Shown here: one piece after another, positions 8,614 to 18,400 of the stretch | Position numbering within the stretch: position 1 is the stretch's first letter | How the letters are laid out: the number at the start of each line of letters is the position of its first letter | Source of the DNA: Sandaracinus sp. | GTDB taxonomy: Bacteria; Myxococcota_A; Polyangia; Polyangiales; Houyiibacteriaceae | NCBI GenBank assembly: GCA_002699025.1 | Contig: PABA01000034.1 | Location: forward strand, 1-42,363 | Reading direction: 5' to 3' | DNA: 42,363 nt | The notes under the pieces: generated by a model | Told to the model about the DNA's origin: nothing | Databases searched by the model: none | The model's input: only the letters and a program-made list of their open reading frames with translations | Program-made: the position numbers and the translations under genes

Positions 8614-9714
8614 GTGGACGAAGCGGCCCGATCCTCCGGTCGTTCCGGCGCGCGCGAAGCGGCCGGAAGGCCTGCCCCGATCGAGGGAGACGGACGGGCG
8701 GACGAGGACCGCGAGAGCGCTCCGGGAGACGGCCCGACCGACGTCGAGCGGGTGAAGGCGCTCGCGGCGGCCCGGGGACGTATCGAAGAGGAGCTCCACC
8801 GGCGCATCGTCGGCCAGGACGAGGTCATCGAGCTCCTGCTGATCGCCCTCTTCGCTCGGGGCCACGGGCTCTTCGTCGGGGTGCCGGGCCTGGCCAAGAC
8901 GCTCCTGATCCAGTCGCTGGCCGAGGTGCTCTCCCTCGACTTCAACCGGATCCAGTTCACGCCGGACCTGATGCCCTCGGACATCACCGGGACGGACGTC
9001 CTCGAGGAGGTCCCGGAGACCGGCGGGCGCCGCTTCCGCTTCGTCCGCGGGCCGATCTTCACGAACATCCTCCTCGCCGACGAGATCAACCGGACGCCGC
9101 CGAAGACCCAGGCGGCCTTGCTCCAGGCCATGGCCGAGGGCCGCGTGACGGCCGGTGGGCGCACCCACTCGCTCGAGGCGCCCTACCTCGTCTTCGCCAC
9201 GCAGAACCCCATCGAGCAGGAGGGCACCTACCCCCTGCCCGAGGCGCAGCTCGACCGCTTCCTGATCCAGGTCGAGGTCGGCTACCCCAGCGAGGAAGAG
9301 GAGATCGAGATCGTCCGGCGCACCACCGCGCCCTCGGGCGAGCCGCCTTCGCCGGTGCTCGACCGGGAGGAGATCCTCGCCCTCCAGGAGCTCGTGCCGC
9401 GCGTGCCCATCGCCGACCACGTCGTCGGCCACGCCGTGGCCCTCGCCCGCGCCAGCCGCCCCGCCGAGGGCGCCCCGGACACGATCCGGCGCTACCTGGC
9501 GTTCGGAGCGGGCCCGCGCGCGAGCCAGGCCCTGGTCCTCGGCGCCAAGGCGCGCGCCGTCCTCCAGGGGCGCTTCACGGCCGAGATCGACGACGTCCGG
9601 GCCATGGCGCCCTCCGTGCTGCGGCACCGCCTCGTGCCGAACTTCCGGGCGGAGGCCGAGGCCGTCACCCCCGCGACCCTGATCGACGCGCTCCTCGAGC
9701 ACGTGAAGCCATGA
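8614..9714 (+). CDS. MoxR-family AAA+ ATPase
   Basis: 366 residues from a GTG start at 8614. A charged, low-complexity N-terminus of about 45 residues precedes the AAA+ core. The Walker A is GVPGLAKT (about 89-96), the Walker B region is [20 protein letters not shown] (about 153 onward), sensor 1 is [20 protein letters not shown] (about 192 onward), and the lid is GAGPRAS (about 299). These are signature blocks of MoxR ATPases, which act with VWA-domain partners as chaperones, often in metal or cofactor insertion. The TGA overlaps the ATG of the DUF58 gene, as is common in MoxR-DUF58-BatA operons. The protein is cytoplasmic. Family identity is secure; the client is not known. Confidence 0.95.
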   Translation: MDEAARSSGRSGAREAAGRPAPIEGDGRADEDRESAPGDGPTDVERVKALAAARGRIEEELHRRIVGQDEVIELLLIALFARGHGLFVGVPGLAKTLLIQSLAEVLSLDFNRIQFTPDLMPSDITGTDVLEEVPETGGRRFRFVRGPIFTNILLADEINRTPPKTQAALLQAMAEGRVTAGGRTHSLEAPYLVFATQNPIEQEGTYPLPEAQLDRFLIQVEVGYPSEEEEIEIVRRTTAPSGEPPSPVLDREEILALQELVPRVPIADHVVGHAVALARASRPAEGAPDTIRRYLAFGAGPRASQALVLGAKARAVLQGRFTAEIDDVRAMAPSVLRHRLVPNFRAEAEAVTPATLIDALLEHVKP

Positions 9715-10667
9715 GCGAGCCCGAGCCGCGCGGCTCGGGCGCCGGTCCGGGCTCCGCCGAGCAGCCGCTCGACCCGGAGGTGGCCAAGCGGGTCGCGGCC
9801 CTGACCTACCGGGCCCGCCGCGCCGTCGAGGGGCTGCTCAGCGGCATCCACCGGAGCCCGCATCGCGGCGCCAGCGTGGTCTTCGTGGAGCACCGCGAGT
9901 ATCGCCCGGGAGACGACCCGCGCCTGCTCGACTGGCGGGCCTTCGCCCGCACGGACCGGCACGTCATCAAGCGCTTCGAGCAGGAGACCCAGCTCCGGGC
10001 CACCCTGCTCCTCGACCGCTCCGGCTCCATGGCCTGGCGCGGCTTCGACCCGAAACCCGGGGATCCGAGCAAGCACGAGCACGCCGCGACGCTCCTCGCC
10101 GCCCTCGCCTACGTGCTGGTGGGCCAGGGGGACGCGACCGGCGCGGCGGGCTTCGACGTGGCCCTGCACGACGACCTGCTCCCGCCGGGCTCCCGGCCCG
10201 CGCACGTGGAGCAGCTGCTCCGCCGCCTCGCCCGGCCGCCCACGGAGGGCGCGCGCACCGATCTGGCCACGGCCCTCCGCCGGCTCGCCGAACGGGCCGG
10301 ACGGCGAGGTGTGGTGGCGGTGGCCAGCGACCTGCTCGACGGGCGCAGCGAGGCGCTCGTCCCCCTGGCCCAGCTGGTGACGCGCGGCCACGAGGTCGTC
10401 GTCTTCCACGTGCTCACGCCGGACGAGCTCGAGCTCCGGGTCGAGGGCGCGGCCCGTTTCCGGGGGCTCGAGGGCGAGGGGCCGCTCGAGGCGGACGCGG
10501 ACGCGGTGCGCGAGGCCTACCGGCGCGAGATGGACGCCTTCCTCGAGGAGTGCCGGCGCCGCTGCACCGCCGCGGGGGCGCGCTACGTGCTGGCCCGGAC
10601 CGACGAGCCGGTGGAGCGGACGCTGGCCTCGGTGGTGCGGCGCGGCCGCGGAGGCTGGGGCCGATGA
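9711..10667 (+). CDS. DUF58 domain-containing protein
   Basis: 318 residues. It carries the DUF58 signature [19 protein letters not shown] (about 64-81), followed by a VWA-like strand with a metal-ion-dependent adhesion motif DRSGS (Asp102, Ser104, Ser106). DUF58 proteins are the usual partner of MoxR ATPases and lie between MoxR and membrane VWA proteins, as here. The start overlaps moxR by 4 bp, and the next gene begins 31 bp after the stop. No membrane segment is visible. It probably recognises clients or couples MoxR to the membrane VWA protein (inference from the family). Confidence 0.93.
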   Translation: MSEPEPRGSGAGPGSAEQPLDPEVAKRVAALTYRARRAVEGLLSGIHRSPHRGASVVFVEHREYRPGDDPRLLDWRAFARTDRHVIKRFEQETQLRATLLLDRSGSMAWRGFDPKPGDPSKHEHAATLLAALAYVLVGQGDATGAAGFDVALHDDLLPPGSRPAHVEQLLRRLARPPTEGARTDLATALRRLAERAGRRGVVAVASDLLDGRSEALVPLAQLVTRGHEVVVFHVLTPDELELRVEGAARFRGLEGEGPLEADADAVREAYRREMDAFLEECRRRCTAAGARYVLARTDEPVERTLASVVRRGRGGWGR

Positions 10668-10698
10668 CCACGCCCCCGACGCCTGGAGGCGCGCGCTG

Positions 10699-12639
10699 AT
10701 GGGCTTCGGGCTCCCCGCCGCGCTCCTCGGCCTGCTCGCCGTCGGCGCGCCGATCCTGATCCACCTGCTCCGGCAGCGGGACCTCCCCGATCGCACGCTC
10801 CCCACGGTGCGCCTGCTCCAGCGCGCCACGGCCGAGAGCCGCCGCCGCCTGCGCCTCCGGGACCGGCTCCTGCTCCTCTTGCGGGCCCTCGCCGTGATCT
10901 GCCTCGCGCTCGGCGTCGCGCGGCCCTTCGTCGTGAGCCAGCGCGCCTTCGACGACGGCCGGCGCGCGAGCCTCGCGATCGTCATCGACGACTCGATGTC
11001 CATGGGGCGCGAGGACGGAGGGCGGACGCTGCTCGCGGAGGCCGTCGAGCGCGCCGCCGAGGCCGTCGAGGCGCTGCCGGAGGGCTCGGAGGTCAGCCTG
11101 GTGCTCGCCGGCGGCCCCGCCCGGCTCGAGGTGCCGCGCACGTCGAGCCCGGAGGCGGCGCTCCGGGCCTTGCGTCGCCTCCCGGCCCGCACTGGCCGGG
11201 GCACGGATCTCCCGGAGGCGGTACGCCTCGCCCGCCGAAGCCTCGCAGGCGCCCGCCGGGGCCGGCGCCTCTGGGTGCTCTCGGACTTCGCCGCCCACGG
11301 CGGCGTGAGCGAGCTGGAGCTCCCCTCGGACGGCTTCGAGGTGGCGCTCGAGCGCGTCGGCGGCGAGGAGCCGCCCGAGAACCGCGCCATCGTCGAGGCG
11401 ACGGGCGCGCCGGACCCGACGACCCCGGGGCAGGTGTCCGTGCGGGTGGTCGTGCGCGGGCCGGACGGCGAGGTCCCGGTGCGCGTGGAGCAGGGAGACG
11501 CGCTCCTCTCCGCGGGCCGCGTCCGCCTCGCGGGCGGGCTCGGCCGGGTGACGCTCCACGTCCCCGAGCAGCCCTTCCCCGCCGCCACGGTGCGCCTCGG
11601 GGAGGCGGACGCCCTCCCGGCCGACGACGCCCGGCCCATGCTCCTCGTCCCACCGGCGGCCGCCCGCGTGCTCCTCGTGGACGGGGACCCGCACCCGGCG
11701 CGCGCCCGGGACGAGGTCGGCTTCCTCTCGCGGGCGCTCGACGCCGCGCCCCGCCGGGACGGGGGGCTCCGCTACCGGACCGTCGACGCGGACGCCTGGG
11801 CGCCGGCCGACCTCGAGGACGTCGACGTCGTGGTGCTCGCCAACGCCCCGGCGCCCTCCCCCGTGCTCGCCGCGGCCCTCCGGCGGCACGTGGCGGGCGG
11901 CGGCGGCCTCCTGGTGACGGGGGGCGACCAGGTGCAGCCGCGCGCCTACCGGGCACGGCTCGGCGAGCTCCTCCCGGCGACGCTGAGCCCGGCCCGGAGC
12001 CCCGGCCTGCTCGCCACGGAGGCCGAGGCCGGCCTGCCGCGCCTCGAGGGGGTGCCGACGCGCCGCGCGCTCGGCCTCGAGCCCGAGCTCGGCGCCGAGG
12101 TCTGGGCGCGCTTCGACGACGGGGGCACGGCGCTCGTGGCCCAGCGCGAGGGGCGGGGCCGGGTCGCCGTCCTGGCCACGAGCGTGGACGACGACTGGAG
12201 CGAGCTCCCCTACCGCCCGGGCTTTCTGCCCTTCTCGGTGGAGCTCCTCCGCCGTCTGGCGAGCGGTCGCGCGAGCCCACGGGCCGCCGTCGAGGCCGGC
12301 GAGGCGCTCCCGCTGCCTCCCGGCGCCCGCGTGCGTCGCCCCGATGGGGAGGTGCTCACGGTCGGTGAGGAGGGCCTCTTCGAGGCGACCGAGCTCCCCG
12401 GCGTGCACGCGCTCCTCGACGAGGCCGGCGAAGCCGAGACGGCCTTCGTCGTGACCAGCCCCGCGAGCGAGTCCGAGCTGGCCCCGGCGCCGCTGCCGGA
12501 CCTCGAGGGCGCGGGCGGCGGCCAGGGTGAAGGGGGCGTGCTCTCGCGCCGCCCGGTGGACCCGTGGCTCTTCCTGCTGGCCGGCCTCTTCCTGCTCGCC
12601 GAGGGCGTGCTCCGCACCCGGAAGCCGAAGACGGCCTGA
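10699..12639 (+). CDS. BatA/VWA domain membrane protein
   Basis: 646 residues. The BatA-type N-terminus has a membrane helix (about 3-22), the conserved PTVRLL segment and a second membrane helix (about 56-75). Then comes a VWA domain with MIDAS residues D97-x-S99-x-S101 and the later GRGTDLPEA block. The middle region (about 300-480) contains an Asp/Gly-rich fold resembling a class I glutamine-amidotransferase-like domain, as seen in BatA/DUF4159-type proteins. A third membrane helix (about 622-638) anchors the C-terminus, which ends in a basic RTRKPK. The bulk between the helices is probably periplasmic. It completes the MoxR-DUF58-VWA set and is the likely membrane effector of that machine. 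Confidence 0.88.
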   Translation: MGFGLPAALLGLLAVGAPILIHLLRQRDLPDRTLPTVRLLQRATAESRRRLRLRDRLLLLLRALAVICLALGVARPFVVSQRAFDDGRRASLAIVIDDSMSMGREDGGRTLLAEAVERAAEAVEALPEGSEVSLVLAGGPARLEVPRTSSPEAALRALRRLPARTGRGTDLPEAVRLARRSLAGARRGRRLWVLSDFAAHGGVSELELPSDGFEVALERVGGEEPPENRAIVEATGAPDPTTPGQVSVRVVVRGPDGEVPVRVEQGDALLSAGRVRLAGGLGRVTLHVPEQPFPAATVRLGEADALPADDARPMLLVPPAAARVLLVDGDPHPARARDEVGFLSRALDAAPRRDGGLRYRTVDADAWAPADLEDVDVVVLANAPAPSPVLAAALRRHVAGGGGLLVTGGDQVQPRAYRARLGELLPATLSPARSPGLLATEAEAGLPRLEGVPTRRALGLEPELGAEVWARFDDGGTALVAQREGRGRVAVLATSVDDDWSELPYRPGFLPFSVELLRRLASGRASPRAAVEAGEALPLPPGARVRRPDGEVLTVGEEGLFEATELPGVHALLDEAGEAETAFVVTSPASESELAPAPLPDLEGAGGGQGEGGVLSRRPVDPWLFLLAGLFLLAEGVLRTRKPKTA

Positions 12640-12674
12640 GCAGGAGGCGTCGGCCCACGCAGCCCCAACGAGCT

Positions 12675-12703
12675 GCGGCCGGAGCGTCGAACGCCCCGGC
12701 CGC
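12675..12703. terminator. Bidirectional hairpin between convergent genes
   Basis: GCGGCCGG (12675-12682) pairs with CCGGCCGC (12696-12703). Inside it GCGT pairs with ACGC around a 3-nt CGA loop, giving a 12-bp stem with one A-C mismatch. It lies midway between the stops of the BatA gene (12639) and the DUF4015 gene (12741), as expected for a shared terminator. No strong T-tract is present. Confidence 0.55.
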
Positions 12704-12740
12704 CCTCATCGCGCCCCCGCCCGGCGCTCCTACGCGCTCC

Positions 12741-13949
12741 CTACTCGTCCCCGCCCCGGCTCTCCACCAGCTCCTCGTCGAGCTCGAAGGGCGTGAAGCG
12801 CCGCGCCGGCCCCTGCATCGCGCGCCGGAACATGCTGTAGCGGGCCCCCGGGTGCCACATCAGGAAGCCGTCCGAGCCGCCGCGCCCGGCGCCGAAGATC
12901 TGCCGGGCGATGAAGCGCGGGTTGAAGCCCTCGTGGCCGGCCCCACGGGCGAAGGCCTGCAGGTAGGGACGGATGATCGGCCGCGGCCCGAGGCGCTCAC
13001 GCAGGCGCATCACGCCCGACTCGACCAGGTAGCGCGCCCGATCGGGGCGGCCGACCTGCCAGGTCCGCATCGCGTTGATGTAGAGCATGGGCGAGTAGAT
13101 CTCGACGTAGTCGACCCAGGCCTCGAGGTCCTGCCCGAGGCCGCTCGGATCCCCCTCCCGGTACGCCGCCAGCCCGAAGACGTCGACGCTGAGGGGGATG
13201 TGGATGGCGCGATCGATGCGGCGGAGGAGCTCGATGAGCAGGTCCGGGCGGGTCGTGTCGTCCTCGCCGGGGTAGCGCGCGTACTGGACGCCCTCGTCCA
13301 CCGGGAAGCGCACGTAGTCCAGCTGCACCTCGTCGAAGCCGAGCTCCTCGGCCTCCCGCGCCAGCGCCTCGATCATCGCGTGGTTGTCGCGGTTGTAGGG
13401 ATCGAGCCAGGTACCGCCCGTGCCCCAGGAGACCCAGGGCTCGTTGCGCCGGAAGTGGAGGATGGCGCGCTCCGGGTGCCGCTCGGGCAGCTTCGGATCC
13501 GCGAAGCAGGTGACGCGGGCGATCGTGTAGATGCCGGCCTCCTTCAGCGTGCGGATGAGGCCCGCAGCGTCGCCGAGGTAGTTGACGACCGAGTCCTGGA
13601 GGATCTCGATGTCGGTCTCATAGGTGACACGACCCGAGCCGTCCTTGAGGTCGATGACCGCGGCGTTGGTGCGGGTCCACCCCGCGAGGTCGATCACGTC
13701 CTGGGCGTCGTGCCGCCGGAAGTAGTTCCCCGGGAAGTACATGCCCATGGCGCGCTGACCTTCGGGGGAGACCGGATCCCAGAGCGCGTCGTCCTCGTCG
13801 GCGGCCTGCTCGTGCCGCACGGGACGTTCGTCCCCCGCGCGGGCCGCGGTGCTCTCGTTCGGCGGCGTATCCGCCCGAGGGACCGCCGGCGCACAGGTGA
13901 TCCCTCCGACCAGCACGCTCGCGGCCACGACCCACGCTCCTCGCATCAT
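12741..13949 (-). CDS. Secreted DUF4015 putative glycoside hydrolase
   Basis: 402 residues, starting at the first of two adjacent ATG codons, with a GA-rich ribosome site before them. The hydrophobic N-terminus (about 5-18) is a signal peptide. A Cys follows in GITCA, but the -1 Thr makes this a poor lipobox, so it may be secreted and not lipidated. The rest matches the DUF4015 putative glycosyl-hydrolase TIM-barrel family: YFPGNYF, IDLKDGSG near residue 97, IYTIARVTCF, a WLDPYN segment, FDEVQLDYVRFP near residue 210, and LSVDVFG with nearby acidic residues. Acidic residues at strand ends (DEVQLD, DVFG) are candidate catalytic groups. The substrate is unknown. It is convergent with the BatA gene and divergent from prmC, apparently a single-gene unit. 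Confidence 0.8.
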   Translation of the reverse strand: MMRGAWVVAASVLVGGITCAPAVPRADTPPNESTAARAGDERPVRHEQAADEDDALWDPVSPEGQRAMGMYFPGNYFRRHDAQDVIDLAGWTRTNAAVIDLKDGSGRVTYETDIEILQDSVVNYLGDAAGLIRTLKEAGIYTIARVTCFADPKLPERHPERAILHFRRNEPWVSWGTGGTWLDPYNRDNHAMIEALAREAEELGFDEVQLDYVRFPVDEGVQYARYPGEDDTTRPDLLIELLRRIDRAIHIPLSVDVFGLAAYREGDPSGLGQDLEAWVDYVEIYSPMLYINAMRTWQVGRPDRARYLVESGVMRLRERLGPRPIIRPYLQAFARGAGHEGFNPRFIARQIFGAGRGGSDGFLMWHPGARYSMFRRAMQGPARRFTPFELDEELVESRGGDE

Positions 13950-14175
13950 CTCCTCGATCCTCCACGGCGATCCCCGCGTCGTGCGGGGGTGTCACGTTCG
14001 AGATCATGCTGGGGCAAGGACCCGCCCCCGTCACGTTTTCGCGCGGTTCCGCCCGGAAAAAACGCCCGCTTCGGCCCGGGCTTCCGCTCCCTTCGACCCC
14101 ACCACCCGCCCGCGCCGCCTTCACCCCTCACGACCCCCCATTGATGGCTCCCCGTCTCTCCGCTATCGCGTCGCC
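13950..14175. other. Divergent intergenic region, DUF4015 gene to prmC
   Basis: About 226 bp. It contains two similar words on the plus strand, GTGTCACGTTCG and CCGTCACGTTTTCG, an A6 run and otherwise C-rich DNA. This probably holds promoters for both genes, but no convincing -35/-10 pair could be assigned. Confidence 0.3.
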
Positions 14176-15291
14176 GTGACCGAGCCGTGGACCCTCCGCC
14201 GCATCCTCCGCTGGATGCAGGACGACTTCGAGGCCCGAGGCCTCGCCAGCCCGCGGCTCGACGCCGAGCTCCTCGTCGCCCACGCGCTCGAGGTCCGGCG
14301 CATCCAGCTCTACATGGAGCTCGAGCGCCCCCTCACGGAGACCGAGCTCGGGGCCATCCGCGCGCTCGTCAAGCGCCGCCGCGCCCACGAGCCCGTCGCC
14401 TACATCCTCGGCGAGCGCGAGTTCTGGAGCCGCCCCTTCGAGGTCGGCCCGGCCGTGCTCATCCCCCGCCCGGACACGGAGACCCTGGTCGAGCGCGCCC
14501 TCGCCGTCCTCGCCGGCCCCTCCGACGGCCGGGTCACCGAGGAGCCCCCCCTCGACGAGCCCAGCCTCGACCCGCCCAGCCCGCCGGACACCGTCGAAGG
14601 CGAGCAGACCTACGAGCTCCTCGACCCCCTCGACGAGGCCCAGGCCCTGCTGGAGCTCGACGAGCGCGACGGCCTCGCCCCCGGGTCCCGGGACGCGTCC
14701 CCAGCCGAAGAAGACGCCGCGTCTCCCCGGGACGCCGCGCCGGCCGACGCTCCGCCCCCCGCCGGCTCCCCGCCCCGCTCCGGCGCCGGCCCGCGCGTCC
14801 TCGACCTCTGCACCGGCAGCGGCTGCATCGCCATCACCCTCGCCGCCGAGCGCCCCGACGCCCAGCTCACCGCCACCGACCTCTCCGAGGAGGCCCTCGC
14901 CGTGGCCCGCCGCAACGCCGAGCGCCACGCCCCCCGCGTCCGCTTCCTCCAGGGCGACCTCTTCGCCGGCGCCCGCGGCCCCTTCGACCTCATCACGGCC
15001 AACCCGCCCTACGTCGCCGAGGCCGACCACGCCCAGCTCATGCCCGAGGTCGCGCGCCACGAGCCCGCCCTCGCCCTCGTCGCCCCGGACGGCGGCCTGG
15101 CCATCCTGAAGCGCATCGCCCGCGAGGCCCCCCGCCACCTCGCCCCCGGCGGCACGCTCCTCGTCGAGGTGGGCGCCGGGCAGGCGGACGCGGTGGCCGC
15201 CCTCTTCCGCGAGGCCGGCCTGAGCGGTGTGCGGACCCACGCCGACCTCGGTGGCGTCGATCGCGTGGTCGAAGGCCGCCTCGACCGATGA
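14176..15291 (+). CDS. prmC: Peptide chain release factor N5-glutamine methyltransferase
   Basis: 371 residues from GTG at 14176. The frame stays open upstream, but PrmC-like sequence begins only at VTEPWTLRRIL. PrmC methylates the Gln of the GGQ loop of release factors RF1/RF2 using S-adenosylmethionine. Visible hallmarks are the N-terminal helical release-factor-binding domain ending in REFWSRPF and VLIPRPDTETLVE, motif I VLDLCTGSGCIAI, and the catalytic NPPY (TANPPYVAEADH). Most family members are about 280-290 residues. This one carries an extra acidic, Pro/Asp/Glu-rich segment of about 90 residues (about 115-205) exactly between the two domains. The core motifs are intact, so activity is expected. 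The same strand continues with the lipoprotein gene after a 127-bp gap. Confidence 0.93.
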   Translation: MTEPWTLRRILRWMQDDFEARGLASPRLDAELLVAHALEVRRIQLYMELERPLTETELGAIRALVKRRRAHEPVAYILGEREFWSRPFEVGPAVLIPRPDTETLVERALAVLAGPSDGRVTEEPPLDEPSLDPPSPPDTVEGEQTYELLDPLDEAQALLELDERDGLAPGSRDASPAEEDAASPRDAAPADAPPPAGSPPRSGAGPRVLDLCTGSGCIAITLAAERPDAQLTATDLSEEALAVARRNAERHAPRVRFLQGDLFAGARGPFDLITANPPYVAEADHAQLMPEVARHEPALALVAPDGGLAILKRIAREAPRHLAPGGTLLVEVGAGQADAVAALFREAGLSGVRTHADLGGVDRVVEGRLDR

Positions 15292-15336
15292 TGCGTTTCG
15301 CCACCGACACGATCTCGCGAACGAAATTCGCCCCCC

Positions 15337-15365
15337 TTGCAACACGATTCAATAGCCTGTTAGGT
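15337..15365 (+). promoter_or_regulatory. Candidate promoter for the lipoprotein/FadL-OmpA pair
   Basis: TTGCAA (15337-15342) and TTAGGT (15360-15365) are separated by 17 bp inside an unusually AT-rich patch, about 55 nt upstream of the ATG at 15419. A sigma-70-type promoter is plausible but only the -35 box is strong. Confidence 0.4.
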
Positions 15366-15418
15366 TGCTCGGACCCGCTGGTGCGGCGGGGGACACAGTC
15401 GACGACGGGGTTTGGTCG

Positions 15419-18400
15419 ATGCTGCTTTGTTGGGGTAGGCGGCTGGCCGCTGCGCTTTGCGCGCTGGCGCTGCTCAGCTGCCACGAGGAATTCGATACGA
15501 CGCGGCCGGTGCCGGAGCGCGGCACGCTGGGCGAGGAGATCTTCCGCATCTTCTGCCAGCGCGTGGCCTCCGACGAGCTGCCGAACGACGTCTCCGGGCG
15601 CGAGTCCCGCGACGTCTGCGCGGGCACGGCGTCCCCGGACGCGGCCCCCACGCCGCGGCTCCGCGCCATGGCCGAGAACCGGGACCGCCTCGTCGCCGCC
15701 CTGGACCAGACGCTCCCGGAGCCCCTCGAGGACGACCTCGACCATTTCATGCTCCAGCTGGTCCCCTTCTACGACCCGCCCGCCGAGCAGCTCCCCACCC
15801 AGACCCGCGCCCTCGCCGACCTGCTGACGAAGCTCGAGGAGGACGACGAGGCCGTCGGCGCCCTCGAGCGCCTCTCCACCCGCGTCGGCTACCGCCCCCT
15901 CCGCCTCGCCCTCGGCGTCACCCGCCCGGCCCTCGCCTACCCGCGCATCGTCGAGCTCACCGAGACGGCCCTCACGACCATCGACGAAGGCGGCGCGGCC
16001 GGCGAGGAGTGGGACGACCTGCTCCGCGCCATCTCCCTGGAGCTCGCCACCTCCGAGGCCAGCGAGCCCGAGGACGGCGCGAGCACCCTCGAGCTCACCC
16101 GCCAGCTCCTCTTCACGACCCGCGCGGAGTTCGCCGGCGACGGGGGCAGCCGCTACATGGTCGTCCGCGACGGGCGCGGCATCGTCGTCCCCGCCAGCGA
16201 CGACGGCAGCGTGCCGGCCCCCTTCGTCGACATGGACGGCGACGGGCTCGCCGACGTGGACCCGCTCGGCCGCTTCGTGGGCCGCGCCGGCCTCGTCGAG
16301 GTGCCCGCGCCCTTCGCCGTCCTCGGCGAGGGCGACGTGCTCCGGGGCACCGCCGGGCGCGCGCTCCGGGCCGACCGCACGCCCATCTTCGCCTACCGGG
16401 ACGTGAACCAGACGCTCCTCGCCGGCGTCACCCGCGAGGCGCCCCCGCTCCTCGATCCGGAGGAGCCCGCGCTCCTCGACATGGCCTACGGCCTCCCGGT
16501 GCTCCTCGGCCCCGAGGGCATGCGCGAGGAGGTCCTCGGCCGCGGCGTGACCGTCCGCTACCCGGGCTACGACACCTCGAGCGGCCCGCTCTTCGACCTG
16601 GTCTGGGGCACGGGCGCGCTCCTCACGGAGGAGGAGACCGACGACGTCCTCGCCCTCGTCGACCAGCTCCTCGAGGAGAACGAGCACGAGCTCGCCGGCC
16701 TCATCGACAGCGGCCTCTTCGGCGACGCCGTGGCCGACGCCACGCCCGACGCCTCCATCCCGCCCGACTCCGAGCTCTGGGACGACCTCATCCAGGTCGT
16801 CCAGTGGATGGCCGACGAGCCGGGCCTCCTCGAGGCCGTGCTCCGCGCCCTCGCCGACCCGCGCAGCCGCCGCCTCGGCACCGTCTACGCCGAGATGATG
16901 CGCTTCCGCGACGAGGTCGGCTTCGACCCGGCCGACCTGAACCGCCCCATGCGCGACCAGGTCTGGACCGATCCGGTCGACCCGGCGGCGCCCGACACGG
17001 CCGACAACACCAGCCTCTTCCAGCGCTCCATCTCGGTCATCCACGACCTCGACGGGGTCCGCTACTGCAACAAGGACGGCGCGCGCCTCCGCATGCGCCT
17101 GCTCGGCCTGAACATCACCTACCCGCTCGTCGGGGGCAGCTTCGACGAGTGCGAGCTCCTCGAGATCGAGAACGTCGTCGACGCCTATTCGCAATCGATC
17201 ATCGGACGCTACGAGCTCGAGATCAAAGACGGCTTCCTGAACGTCCTGCTCGACGTCGGCAGCTCCCTCGGCATCGACCCGGACCGCGTCCTCGAGGAGT
17301 CCTCGGGCATCGACGGGCTCACGCGCACGCCGACCCCCGAGGCGCTCAACCGCATGATCTTCACGCGCGAGGGCAACGAGTTCCTCGAGGAGCTCTTCGA
17401 CCCGATCCCGTCCCGCGACGGCGTGCCCATCGAAGAGCGCCACGACCCCATCCTCTTCGCCTGGGAGCGCTCCTTCCGCTTCTGCGGCGACGAGCTCGTC
17501 GCCCCGGACGCGCCCTGCGCCGAGCCCGAGGAGGTCAGCTTCTACGAGGCCATGAGCCCGCTCCTCGAGGCCTTCGACTCCTTCGACCGGCGCCGCGAGG
17601 GCCGCTTCCTCTTCGGGCGCCTCGTCACGGCGCTCCACACGCACTGGCCGAGCGAGGGCGCCGAGATGACGCAGGACGCGGACCCCAGCGCGCCCTTCTT
17701 CGCCCACCACGACGACGCGCGGAGCTACGAGCCCATCCTCGCCGCCCTCTTCGGCGACTGCGACTGGATGCCGGCCGGGGGCGCGGGCGGGCGGCGCTGC
17801 GATCCCGAGCGCGGCGGCCAGCTCATCAAGCGCCTCCAGGAGGCCTCGGCGGTCCTCGACGGGCTCGAGGTGCGGCCGGGCGTCGACGGCATCGACGTGC
17901 TCACGAACGCCGCCCTCTCGATGGTGCGCCCGGCGGAGGGGCTGCTCGACCGGGCCGGGAGCGCGGTGACGACGACCAACGGCGGCCGCGAGATCCCGCT
18001 GACGCGCCTGCACCTGATGCTCGACGCGCTGAGTGACTTCGACGCCGCCTTCGCCGGCGCGCCGCCCGAGCGCCTCGAGCGCTGGCGGAGCGCCCGGAGC
18101 GTGCTCGTGGACCAGTTCCTCCCCATCCGCGAGCGGAGCGGCGCGCGCCAGCTCGAGAACCGGCGCGTCTACGGCCTGCTCCGCGTGCTCGTGCCCTTCC
18201 TCCGGGACCGCATCGCCGACCACCGGGCCCGCGGCGACCTCCAGGAGTGGGCCGAGGGTCTCTCGGGCCGCATGGAGGACACGCTCGGCTCGCACGTCGG
18301 CGCCACCGCCTTCCGCTTCAGCGAGGCCGTGCAGACCGACGAGGTCGCCAAGGAGGAGCTCGCCGAGCTCGTGCGCTACCTGATGAACGAGGCCAGCGAG

